DNA from: an uncultured Collinsella sp.
GTDB taxonomy: Bacteria; Actinomycetota; Coriobacteriia; Coriobacteriales; Coriobacteriaceae
Assembly: GCA_958439425.1 (NCBI GenBank)
Contig: CAUBVH010000001.1
Coordinates: 248,001-312,000, forward strand
Reading direction: 5' to 3'
DNA: 64,000 nucleotides
The notes beneath the pieces were generated by a model, which saw only the letters and a program-made list of their open reading frames with translations, was not told the origin of the DNA and made no database searches. The position numbers and the translations under genes were made by a program. Positions 45,948-54,531 of this stretch are shown in pieces. Within the stretch, counting starts at the first letter, position 1; the number at the start of each line of letters is the position of its first letter.

Positions 45948-48125
45948 TTAGGGGAGGAGTTTCATGGCGGCGTCGTGGGCGGCGTGCTCGTAGGTGTCGT
46001 CGAGGGGCTTGAGCGGCAGCAGGGCTGTGGCCTGCGCATCGCCGCGGCGCTCGAGGGCGTGGGTAATGAGCCAGTCGGCGAGCTCGGGGTTCTTGGGTAG
46101 CGCTGGTCCGTGCAGGTACGTGCCGATGACGCCCTTGTAGATGATGCCCTCAAAGCCATCGTCGCCGTTGTTGCCGGTGCCCGCAACGACGGACGTTCCG
46201 AGCGGCGTGGCATCTGCGTCGAGCAGGGTGCGGCCGCCGTGGTTCTCGAATCCCACAAAGGGCTCGGGTGCCAGGTCGGTCTTGACGGCGACGTTGCCGA
46301 TCAGGCGGTCGGAGCCGCGCACGGTTTCGGCGGCAATGACGCCCAGGCCCTCGACGCGATTCTCGCCCATATAGTACGAACGGCCGAGCAGCTGATAGCT
46401 GCCGCAGATAGCAAGCAGCGAGCCGCCGTCCTCAACGTAGGCCGCGACCTTGTCTTTTTGAGCGAGCAGCTCGTGCGCCACGGCCAGCTGGTCGCGATCG
46501 GAGCCGCCGCCCATCATGACAATGTCGGCATCGTGCAGATCGAGCGTCTCGCCCATGCGGACCTCGTCCACGCGCACGGGAATGCCGCGCCAGGCGCAGC
46601 GGCGCTCGAGGGCGATGACGTTGCCACCGTCGCCGTAGAGGTTGAGGGCATCGGGGTACAGATAGACGATGCGCAGCGGGCGCGAGAGCTCGGTCGGCGC
46701 GACGCCGACGGGGACGGCGCTGCCATCGGCGCACGTTGCAGCGTGGGCGGCAACCGTGGCCGCATCGGTGCCTTTGAGCCCGTCGAGCTCCTTGACCAGC
46801 GGCGGGAAGGCCGTGTAGTTGGCGACGGCATAGAAAGTGTCGCCGGCGGCTTCATCCGCAACGGCACCGATCGCCTGCTCGATATTCGAGATAATCGTGG
46901 CATCGATGCCGGCGTACTTGAGGCGCACCTGCATGTCGTGCGCGCGCGTGCCGCCGGCAAAGGCGACAAGCCCCGTTGTGTCGGCGATGCGCTCAAAGTC
47001 GACGTCGTAGATCCACGATACATCGTGGCCGTCGGCATCGTTGTCGTTGAGGAAGAAAGCGCAGAGTCTGCCGCCTGCCGTCTTGATGGACTGGATTTGT
47101 CGATCGAAGCCTACGGGATTCTTGGCCAGGTTGGCCTCGACGGTACGGCCGGTGATCTCCCAGCGGCCCATACGCCCGCCGGCGGGGATGTAGGCATCGA
47201 GCGTGGGCTGCAGATGCGCCGCGTCCACGCCCAGCTCGTGGGCGGCGAAGAAGGCTGCGGCTATGTTGTAGACCATGTACAGGCCGTTGTAGCGCGTGGC
47301 GATGTGCGTGGCGGGCGCGCTGGAATCAGATCCAAACACCAGATCAAAGCCGTAGCCGTCACAGCCGAGCTCAACGTCCGTCACGCGACGGACAAGCGCA
47401 GGGCGGGCCCAGCCGCACGAGGGGCAATGGTAGGCGCCGAGCTGGCCGTATTGCACATAGTCGTATTCCAGCGGGGCGTTGCACTGCGAGCAAAAACGCG
47501 AGTCGCTAATGCGGTCGGACTCGGTGCCCGTGGCGCCGTCGATGCCAAAGGCGATGCTCGTGTTGGGAACGCGTGCGGCGATCGCGGCACACAGCGGGTC
47601 GTCTGCGTTGTAGATGAGCGTTGTTGCCGGAGAGAGCTCCAACGCATGGGCAATGACGTCTTGGGTATGGTCGATCTCGCCGTAGCGGTCTAGCTGGTCG
47701 CGGAACAGGTTGAGCAGCACGAAGTACGTCGGCTTGAGCTTGGGTAGGACGCGCACGGTGTAGAGCTCATCGCATTCAAAAACGCCCACGCGCTTGCCGC
47801 CGCCGGCTCGCTTGAGGCCGCTGCGCGCCTCGAGCAGTGCGCCCACCACGCCCGGCTCCATGTTGTTGCCGGCGCGGTTGCATACCACGGTGGCGCCGCT
47901 GGCGGCAACGGCGTCGGCGATGAGGTTGGAGGTGGTGGTCTTGCCATTAGTACCGGTGATCACCACGCTGCGGTCGACCAGGCTCGCGAGGTCGCTTAGC
48001 AGCTCGGGGTCGATCTTCATGGCGATGCGGCCGGGAAGCACGCCACCCTGGCGTTTGAGGACAGAGCGCAGTCCCCAGCGGGCGATATCGCTCGAGGTGC
48101 AGGCGAGAGATGAGCGGAGGTTCAT
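45948..48125 (-). CDS. murT-gatD: MurT-GatD fusion: lipid II isoglutaminyl synthase
   Basis: This is a 725-aa protein. Residues 1 to about 475 are MurT: P-loop GTNGKTTT, a four-cysteine zinc ribbon (FCSQCNAPLE ... YHCPSCGW) and the DUF1727-type C-terminal domain with WIYDVDFE. Residues of about 490-725 are GatD, a class I glutamine amidotransferase with LYGDGGNVIALERR, nucleophile Cys in LAICGSYQLLG and catalytic His in TYLHGPALPKNP. Together they amidate D-Glu in lipid II. In most Gram-positives these are two genes, so the fusion is notable. No stop or frameshift lies at the junction. It is the last gene of a minus-strand run of three. Confidence 0.9.
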   Translation of the reverse strand: MNLRSSLACTSSDIARWGLRSVLKRQGGVLPGRIAMKIDPELLSDLASLVDRSVVITGTNGKTTTSNLIADAVAASGATVVCNRAGNNMEPGVVGALLEARSGLKRAGGGKRVGVFECDELYTVRVLPKLKPTYFVLLNLFRDQLDRYGEIDHTQDVIAHALELSPATTLIYNADDPLCAAIAARVPNTSIAFGIDGATGTESDRISDSRFCSQCNAPLEYDYVQYGQLGAYHCPSCGWARPALVRRVTDVELGCDGYGFDLVFGSDSSAPATHIATRYNGLYMVYNIAAAFFAAHELGVDAAHLQPTLDAYIPAGGRMGRWEITGRTVEANLAKNPVGFDRQIQSIKTAGGRLCAFFLNDNDADGHDVSWIYDVDFERIADTTGLVAFAGGTRAHDMQVRLKYAGIDATIISNIEQAIGAVADEAAGDTFYAVANYTAFPPLVKELDGLKGTDAATVAAHAATCADGSAVPVGVAPTELSRPLRIVYLYPDALNLYGDGGNVIALERRCAWRGIPVRVDEVRMGETLDLHDADIVMMGGGSDRDQLAVAHELLAQKDKVAAYVEDGGSLLAICGSYQLLGRSYYMGENRVEGLGVIAAETVRGSDRLIGNVAVKTDLAPEPFVGFENHGGRTLLDADATPLGTSVVAGTGNNGDDGFEGIIYKGVIGTYLHGPALPKNPELADWLITHALERRGDAQATALLPLKPLDDTYEHAAHDAAMKLLP

Positions 48126-48170
48126 GAAGCCGTTCCTAACATAGATGACATGGTCGGGGCGATCGCGTCG

Positions 48171-49214
48171 CTAAAAGCCGTAGCGGCGCGCAAATTCCTG
48201 GGCAAGCTGCGATACATCTTCGCAGGCGTTGGCCCAGGGGGCAAAGTCGGGGGTGTCCGAGATAATACCGTCGGCTTCCCAAACCGCCTGGTGCGAGAGG
48301 TCCCAGGGGTCGCGCGGCTCGGGTCGGCAGGGAAGATACGGCGTCTGGTACATGGGGTTCAGCAAGAAGAACGCGCCGCCCTCGCAACGGTTAGCGAACT
48401 CACGCAGCGCGCGCGTCGCCGGGCGCATCTTGTTCGTTTTGAACAGCAAGATCGTGCGGGCGAGCAGGTACCAAGGAGAGTTTTCGAGTGCGTCTGCCCC
48501 CATCTGCTCCTCGAGCTGGTGGGCCAGGGCAAAAAAGCCGTCCTGGTCTTCTAGGCGGGCGAGGGCGAGCAGCACGGTGCCGGCGGCCCGGGTAGGATAG
48601 CCTTCCGCCTTAAGAACGCGGCGAGCATAGTTGGCGGCGGCGCGGTAACGAGCGCTCGCCATGCACAGCTGCGAGATGGCCTCGAGTGTGTGAAGCCACC
48701 CGATAAGGGCCGGCTCGCTCACGGTAAGGTCCGCTGCGGTGACACCGTCGGCCAAAACATTATTGGCCCAGTAGTGCGGGGCCTCCATATCAAACCCGGG
48801 CACGCCCTGTTGCAAGTAGTCGGCCGTGCTCGTCTCGAGCTTCATCAGGTCGCCCAGGCAGGCGTCGACGGGCGTGTCCGCCAAAATGATGGCGAGCAGC
48901 TGGGCATCGACGGCCAGCGCATCGATGCGGACGATCTTGAGCAGCTCATCACGCATATCGTCGAACAGGCGGTTGCGCGTCTGCTCAAACTCCTCGTCGC
49001 TGCCCATGTCCTCGATGCGATGGAGCTCGTCGAGCAGGTAGCGATGAACACCGGCATAGGACAGCAGCGCCTGAGCATGCTCGGACTGCGCATACTTTTG
49101 GGGATTCGCGCTAATGTCGTTATGGACAAGCTCGCGTGCTGCATCGGTGAGCTCGGGGTGCGACGCCAGATAGGTGCGCTCCAGGTAGGCGGGGATGTAG
49201 ACGCTCGGATCCAT
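48171..49214 (-). CDS. helical hypothetical protein (347 aa)
   Basis: This soluble, mostly helical protein has TPR-like spacing in the C-terminal half (ARYRAAANYARRVLKAEGYPTRA, then GTVLLALARLEDQDGFFALAHQL). No catalytic motif is recognised. It starts at the stop of the upstream gene (TAATG), behind GGAGGAG, and lies 45 bp from murT-gatD. Co-transcription suggests, but does not show, a cell-wall link. Confidence 0.7.
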   Translation of the reverse strand: MDPSVYIPAYLERTYLASHPELTDAARELVHNDISANPQKYAQSEHAQALLSYAGVHRYLLDELHRIEDMGSDEEFEQTRNRLFDDMRDELLKIVRIDALAVDAQLLAIILADTPVDACLGDLMKLETSTADYLQQGVPGFDMEAPHYWANNVLADGVTAADLTVSEPALIGWLHTLEAISQLCMASARYRAAANYARRVLKAEGYPTRAAGTVLLALARLEDQDGFFALAHQLEEQMGADALENSPWYLLARTILLFKTNKMRPATRALREFANRCEGGAFFLLNPMYQTPYLPCRPEPRDPWDLSHQAVWEADGIISDTPDFAPWANACEDVSQLAQEFARRYGF

Positions 49215-50290
49215 TAGAGGTCTCCTCCCTTAAACGGCAAGCCCTGCTCGGCCGCCCGCAGTATGCGCTCGTCGATCTGGGAGCGCACGATGTCGTTGGT
49301 GGCGACCCAGGCGGCAAAGCTGGCGTTGTCGGGCGCGCCCAGGCCCTCCTGCAGTACCGGCGTCGCCTCGGAGAGTGCAAGGACGAGCTCGTCGGTGGAG
49401 CCTGCACCCACGTTGACGCGGGCATAGACGCCATCGGGAAACTCGGTTTGGAAGTAGAGCGCCTCGGCTGCGTGCGGGCACGAGCGCGCAAGGATACGCA
49501 GGTGGTGCTCGGCACCCTCGTAGTCCAGCTCGCGCCAGGCTGCGCTCATCAGCGCGATGAGCGTCCACGGGTCCAAGTCACGCTCCGCGTCCTTGGGACG
49601 ACGGCGCAGCGGCGTGTTGGCGAGATAGGGGACGGAGTGGGCAGAGCGAAAGCGCTTGAGTTCCTCGGCGGGGTATTCGAGCTTTGCCATGGCAAGCATC
49701 GCAGTATGGCGGACGCCGGCGGGGTCGTTGGGCGCAAAGTCCAGGCTGCGATTCGCGGCATCCAACGACATGCGATAGCGTCCGCTAATGAGGGAGCGCG
49801 ATGCAAGGGCGGCAAGCCAGCGCAGGTAGGGGCGGCGGGTCAGGTCGCCTGCGGCCTCGCGCTCGTAGGGGTCCTGCGCCGAGGCGATCTTGAGCGCCAG
49901 GTCGTGCTCCACCTCGTCGCACTTGGACACCAGATATTGCACGTATTCCTCGTTGGAGTCAGCGGTGAGGGCGCACAACATGCGCTGCGCATCCCAGTTG
50001 GCCGGATCGAGTGCGGCGGCCTCGCGAAGCATGTTCTCGGCAGCGGCCTCTTCCTGCTCGGCTTGGGCATCGTCGGGGATAAAGGGAATGCGGTAGTCGA
50101 CGGCCTCGACGACCTTGGCAATCAGATGCCCGGCGCGGTCGCGGTCGTGCACGATGAGCGGCGCGGGGTTACGGGTGAATTGTTCCATCAGACGCTCCAC
50201 GGCGGGGCCGTCGGTGAGTGGAATATTGTCGCGGCGCAAGGCCTCAAGAACGAGGCGATGGCAATCCTCTTGTATGGGGTCGAATGCCAT
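49214..50290 (-). CDS. helical TPR-like hypothetical protein (358 aa)
   Basis: The ATG at 50290 has AAAGGAGG upstream. The MNPNRSKGG extension to 50320 lacks a site. The protein is helical with repeated Ala/Leu/Arg patterns (LASRSLISGRYRMSLDAANRSLDFAPNDPAG), as in tetratricopeptide proteins. It is coupled to the next gene by TAATG and shares its general character, so the two may be partners. Function is unknown. Confidence 0.7.
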   Translation of the reverse strand: MAFDPIQEDCHRLVLEALRRDNIPLTDGPAVERLMEQFTRNPAPLIVHDRDRAGHLIAKVVEAVDYRIPFIPDDAQAEQEEAAAENMLREAAALDPANWDAQRMLCALTADSNEEYVQYLVSKCDEVEHDLALKIASAQDPYEREAAGDLTRRPYLRWLAALASRSLISGRYRMSLDAANRSLDFAPNDPAGVRHTAMLAMAKLEYPAEELKRFRSAHSVPYLANTPLRRRPKDAERDLDPWTLIALMSAAWRELDYEGAEHHLRILARSCPHAAEALYFQTEFPDGVYARVNVGAGSTDELVLALSEATPVLQEGLGAPDNASFAAWVATNDIVRSQIDERILRAAEQGLPFKGGDL

Positions 50291-50790
50291 GGGGCCTCCT
50301 TTGCTGCGGTTAGGGTTCAAATATCTCTATATAAGGTTCTAGTTTACCCGCATGTGGCACACGGGGGGTGCCGCACTTGGACATGCACCTTTGCACCACG
50401 AAGACGGATGTCGCACAAATGTCGGCACCCTGGACGACCGAGTGGTATCACGGTGCCGCAAACGGTCGATTTTTGGCGGCGAACGGGGCGCATTTTGGAG
50501 GGGCACAGTCCTGCCCGGGATATGTGGTCAACCTTGATAAAACGTTTGCCCAGCTTGGGAGTATGAATGCCCCACAAGGGTCTTCAGGGATAGAAAAAAC
50601 GTTTCATCATTGTCGGCTTTAGGTGAATAACTGACCAACCAGAACGGTAAAATAGTGTTTGTCTGAGCGTTGAGACGTTTAGACATCGTGCATTGTCATC
50701 GCCGGCAACGCGCAAAACGGTCCTAACGGAGCCAATCGGGTGCTCCGTTATATACACAAGTCTAAGAGGGGCTTGTTTAGGAGGCACAGT
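50291..50790. other. divergent intergenic region upstream of the alcohol dehydrogenase
   Basis: About 500 bp without a credible gene. It contains repeated CGGTGCCGCA/GTGCCGCA and TGCACCTTTGCACC strings near 50370-50460. TTAGGAGGC near its end is the ribosome site of the dehydrogenase. I could not define a promoter with confidence. Confidence 0.4.
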
Positions 50791-52014
50791 ATGGGACGTT
50801 TTACCAATCCTCGCGATCTGTACTTTGGTGAGGGCGCTCGCCACGAGGTGAAGAACCTCAAGGGCAAGAAGGCCATCATCGTTTCTGGCGGCAGCTCTAT
50901 GCGCCGCGGCGGGTTCCTGCAGGACGTCGAGGCCGACCTTAAGGAAGGCGGTTTCGAGGTCAAGCTGTTCGAGGGCGTCGAGTCCGACCCGTCCATCGAG
51001 ACGGTCATGAAGGGCGCCGAGGCCATGCGCGAGTTCGAGCCCGACTGGATTATCGCCATCGGCGGCGGCTCGCCCATCGATGCCGCTAAGGCCATGTGGG
51101 TCTTCTACGAGTATCCCGAGGAGTCCTTCGATAACATCATCCAGCCGTTCAGCTTCCCTGAGCTGCGTCAGAAGGCTCACTTCTGCGCTATCTCCTCTAC
51201 CTCCGGTACCGCTACCGAGGTTACCGCCTTCTCCGTCATCACCGACTACGCCAAGGGCATCAAGTACCCGCTGGCCGACTTCAACATCACCCCTGATGTC
51301 GCCATCGTCGACCCCGAGCTCACCTACACCATGCCCGCCAAGCTGTGCGCTCACACCGGCATGGATGCTCTGACCCACTGCATGGAGGCCTACGTTTCCA
51401 CCTGCGCCTCTATGTTCACCGACGCCAACGCCCTGCACGGCATCCGCGAGATCGTCGAGTGGCTGCCCAAGTCCTATGCTGGCGACCATGAGGCCCGTCA
51501 GCACATGCACGAGGCTCAGTGCATCGCCGGTATCGCCTTCTCCTCGGGCCTGCTCGGCATCGTTCACTCCATGGCTCACAAGACCGGTGCTGCCTTCGAG
51601 AACGGCCACATCATCCACGGTGCCGCTAACGCCATGTACCTGGGCAAGGTTATCCAGTGGAACTCCAAGGACCCGCGTGCTGCCGAGCGTTACGCTTACG
51701 TGGCCAAGGAGATCCTGCACCTTCCCGGCGAGACCAACGAGGAGCTCATCGCTGCGCTCGTCCAGAAGATTCGCGACCTCAATGACCAGCTCAACATTCC
51801 GCAGTCCATCAAGGATTACGCGAATGGTGGCGTGAAGGTCGACGCCGAGAACCCGCAGATGGTTTCCGAGGAGGAGTTCCTCGCCAAGCTGCCCGAGATC
51901 GCTGCGAACGCCGAGACCGACGCCTGCACGCCCGAGAACCCGCGTGAGACCAAGGCTGCCGACTTCGAGAAGATCCTCAAGGCCTGCTACTACGACACCG
52001 ACATCGATTTCTAA
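50791..52014 (+). CDS. iron-containing alcohol dehydrogenase (NADH/NADPH butanol-dehydrogenase type)
   Basis: This 407-aa group III alcohol dehydrogenase has the nucleotide site AIGGGSPIDAAKA, STSGTATEVT, and iron ligands in GMDALTHCMEAY (Asp/His) and GIVHSMAHKTGAAF...HGAANA. AGGAGG precedes the ATG at 50791. The C-terminus is longer than in the two following paralogues. It probably reoxidises NAD(P)H by reducing an aldehyde. The substrate is not decidable. Confidence 0.88.
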   Translation: MGRFTNPRDLYFGEGARHEVKNLKGKKAIIVSGGSSMRRGGFLQDVEADLKEGGFEVKLFEGVESDPSIETVMKGAEAMREFEPDWIIAIGGGSPIDAAKAMWVFYEYPEESFDNIIQPFSFPELRQKAHFCAISSTSGTATEVTAFSVITDYAKGIKYPLADFNITPDVAIVDPELTYTMPAKLCAHTGMDALTHCMEAYVSTCASMFTDANALHGIREIVEWLPKSYAGDHEARQHMHEAQCIAGIAFSSGLLGIVHSMAHKTGAAFENGHIIHGAANAMYLGKVIQWNSKDPRAAERYAYVAKEILHLPGETNEELIAALVQKIRDLNDQLNIPQSIKDYANGGVKVDAENPQMVSEEEFLAKLPEIAANAETDACTPENPRETKAADFEKILKACYYDTDIDF

Positions 52015-52035
52015 TCGACTCTTGTTATCGTAACG

Positions 52036-52077
52036 AGGGGCTCCGCACGTATCCGTACGGAGCCCCTTTCTTTTTTC
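52036..52077 (+). terminator. terminator after the alcohol dehydrogenase
   Basis: GGGGCTCCG pairs with CGGAGCCCC, followed by TTTCTTTTTTC. Confidence 0.88.
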
Positions 52078-52097
52078 TTTTAGAGAATGGGATAGTT

Positions 52098-53198
52098 ATG
52101 GCTGCAATTTTCAATAGCCCCAGCAAGTACATCCAGGGTCCGGACGAGCTCGCCAAGCTCGGCTCCTATGTCGAGCCGCTCGGCGCTAAGGCCCTCGTCA
52201 TCGTGACGCCTTCGGGCAAGAAGCGCGTCGGTGCCAAGATCGAGGGTGGTTTTGCCGAGGCTAAGGCCGAGCTGCTGTTTGAGGACTTTAACGGCGAGTG
52301 CTCCAAGGGCGAGGTCGATCGCCTGGTTGCGCTCGCGCGCGACAACGGCTGCGACATCATCGTCGGCGTCGGTGGCGGCAAGATCCTCGACACCGCCAAG
52401 GCCGTCGCCTACTACCTGGAGTCCCCGGTCATCATTTGCCCCACCATCGCTTCGACCGATGCCCCGTGCTCGGCGCTCTCCGTGCTCTATACCGATGACG
52501 GCCAGTTCGATAAGTACCTGTTCCTTAAGGCGAACCCCAATATCGTTCTTATGGATACGACGGTTATCGCGGCGAGCCCGGTACGCCTGACGGTGGCAGG
52601 TATGGGCGATGCGCTCGCAACCTACTTTGAGGCCCAGGCGACGCACGATGCCGACGGTGGCACTTGCGCTGGCGGCAAGGGCGGCATGGCCGGCCTGGCG
52701 CTCGCCAAGCTCTGCTACGAGACGCTTATGGCCGATGGCGTCAAGGCCAAGGTTGCGCTGGAGAAGGGAGCGTTGACGCCTGCCGTCGAGCATATCATCG
52801 AGGCCAATACGCTGCTTTCGGGCATTGGCTTTGAGAGCTCGGGCCTTGCTGCTGCTCATGCCATCCACAATGGCCTGACGATGCTGCCCGAGTGCCACGG
52901 CATGTATCACGGCGAGAAGGTCGCCTTTGGCACTATCGTCCAGCTGGTACTCGAGGATGCCCCGACTGAGAAACTCGAGGAAGTCTTGGGCTTCTGCATT
53001 GAGCTGGGCCTGCCGGTCACGATGAAGGAACTTGGCGTTGCCGAGCTTACGCGCGAGCAGGCCATGATTGTTGCCGAGGCCGCCTGCGCGCCCGATGACA
53101 CCATGTGCAACATGCCGTTTGAGGTGACGCCCGAGATGGTCGCAAACGCCATTCTGGGTGCAGACGCACTGGGCCACTACTATCTCATGGATGAGTAA
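52098..53198 (+). CDS. gldA: glycerol dehydrogenase
   Basis: This 366-aa NAD-dependent enzyme oxidises glycerol to dihydroxyacetone. It has VGVGGGKILDTAKAVA for NAD, PTIASTDAPCSALSVLY, and zinc ligands in GDALATYFEA (Asp), GLAAAHAIHNGL (His) and YHGEKVAFG (His). It has its own terminator on each side. A shorter paralogue follows at 53313. Confidence 0.9.
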   Translation: MAAIFNSPSKYIQGPDELAKLGSYVEPLGAKALVIVTPSGKKRVGAKIEGGFAEAKAELLFEDFNGECSKGEVDRLVALARDNGCDIIVGVGGGKILDTAKAVAYYLESPVIICPTIASTDAPCSALSVLYTDDGQFDKYLFLKANPNIVLMDTTVIAASPVRLTVAGMGDALATYFEAQATHDADGGTCAGGKGGMAGLALAKLCYETLMADGVKAKVALEKGALTPAVEHIIEANTLLSGIGFESSGLAAAHAIHNGLTMLPECHGMYHGEKVAFGTIVQLVLEDAPTEKLEEVLGFCIELGLPVTMKELGVAELTREQAMIVAEAACAPDDTMCNMPFEVTPEMVANAILGADALGHYYLMDE

Positions 53199-53210
53199 AT
53201 CAAGCTAAGG

Positions 53211-53247
53211 AAGGGGCAAAGCCGGCAGATGGCTTTGCCCCTTTTTT
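53211..53247 (+). terminator. terminator of gldA
   Basis: AAGGGGCAAAGCC pairs with GGCTTTGCCCCTT, followed by a T tract. Confidence 0.9.
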
Positions 53248-53312
53248 GCTAAGGTGCAAAGAGGTCAGGTTACTTTGCACCAATCGTTGTTTGATGAAGG
53301 GTGGATTCTCGT

Positions 53313-54380
53313 ATGGCGCTTCCTATGGTTTACGGCGGTCCCGGCCGGTATGTTCAGGGGCCGGGGGAGCTTTCGCGCCAGGGCAGGTATTTGTCATGGT
53401 TGGGCTGCGCTGCCTATGTCTTGTTTGACCAGGGCACCGAGGATCGGCTGTGCAGGCAGATTGTCGATGGATTTCTGGACGACGATCTAAGCGAGCCGTT
53501 CTTTAAAATTTACAACGGTCCGTGTACGGAAGAGGCTGTTGCCGAAATGGCTAAGGAAGCCCAGGCTGAGTATTGCGACATGGTGGTGGGTATTGGCGGT
53601 GGCAAGATGCTCGATATCGCCAAGGCAGTAGCGTTTTATGCCGAGTTGCCGTTGTGCGTATGTCCCACGGCGGCCTCAATGGATGGTCCGTGCAGCGCGA
53701 TTTCGGTGCTGTATCACGAGGATGGGTCGTTCGACCGCTACCTGATGCTCGAGAAGAATCCAGATCTGGTCGTGGTCGATACCAACGTGGTCGCAGCGGC
53801 CCCACTGCGTATGACGGTCGCTGGTATGGGCGATGCGCTGGCAACGTACTTCGAGGCGCGTTCGTGCGCCGCGGCGCACGGCGCCAACGAGCACGGTGGC
53901 GCGCCGGGGCACTTGGCTCTGGTTGCGGCTCGTGCCTGCTACGACACACTTATGGAGTGCGGTGTCGCTGCCAAGCGCGATCTCAAAAAGGGGCGTACGT
54001 CGCCAGCGGTTGAACGCCTGATCGAGTGCAATATTTTGCTCTCGGGTGTCGGCTTTGAGAGTGGCGGCTTGGCGTTGGCGCATGCCATCGCCAACGGGCT
54101 GACGATTCTGCCCGAGTGCAAGGCCATGCATGGTGAGGCCGTGGCATTTGGTCTGGTGGTGCAGCTGCGCCTGGAGCGTGCACCCGAGCTTGATCAGGTG
54201 CTCGAGTTTTGCCAGCGCGTCGGTCTGCCGACGACGCTCGAGGAGCTGGGCCTTGGCGAGATTTCCGATGCCGATCTGCAGGGTGTTGCAAATGCGGTCT
54301 TTAGAAACGAGCGCAATATGGCTAACGAGCAGGCCAAGGCGACCAAACAACAGCTCCTGCAGCTCATGTGCGAGGCATAG
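53313..54380 (+). CDS. glycerol dehydrogenase paralogue
   Basis: This 355-aa protein aligns along its length with the preceding GldA and shares GIGGGKMLDIAKAVAFY, PTAASMDGPCSAISVLYHEDG, GDALATYFEAR, GLALAHAIANGL and HGEAVAFG, so the zinc ligands remain. Its last 30 residues differ and are Gln/Lys/Ala-rich. The ATG at 53313 has AAGGG at a rather long distance, and a GTG at 53301 is the alternative. It may act on a related polyol. Confidence 0.85.
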   Translation: MALPMVYGGPGRYVQGPGELSRQGRYLSWLGCAAYVLFDQGTEDRLCRQIVDGFLDDDLSEPFFKIYNGPCTEEAVAEMAKEAQAEYCDMVVGIGGGKMLDIAKAVAFYAELPLCVCPTAASMDGPCSAISVLYHEDGSFDRYLMLEKNPDLVVVDTNVVAAAPLRMTVAGMGDALATYFEARSCAAAHGANEHGGAPGHLALVAARACYDTLMECGVAAKRDLKKGRTSPAVERLIECNILLSGVGFESGGLALAHAIANGLTILPECKAMHGEAVAFGLVVQLRLERAPELDQVLEFCQRVGLPTTLEELGLGEISDADLQGVANAVFRNERNMANEQAKATKQQLLQLMCEA

Positions 54381-54531
54381 TTTGGCGCTTGATTGACCTT
54401 GTGCAATCGAGACGGCGATAGGCCATGGGCTATTTGCCTCAAAGGTGCTCCGCGTGTAATTTGCCCGAGGCGTGGGCCGATAGCGTATCATTATCTTTTG
54501 CTTGTTTGCACTGCTCAGGGAGGGGCCGCGC

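Noticed and set aside
46110..47693. 527-codon open frame on the plus strand
   Set aside because: It is antisense to the murT-gatD fusion and has no motif or ribosome site. It is a shadow frame.
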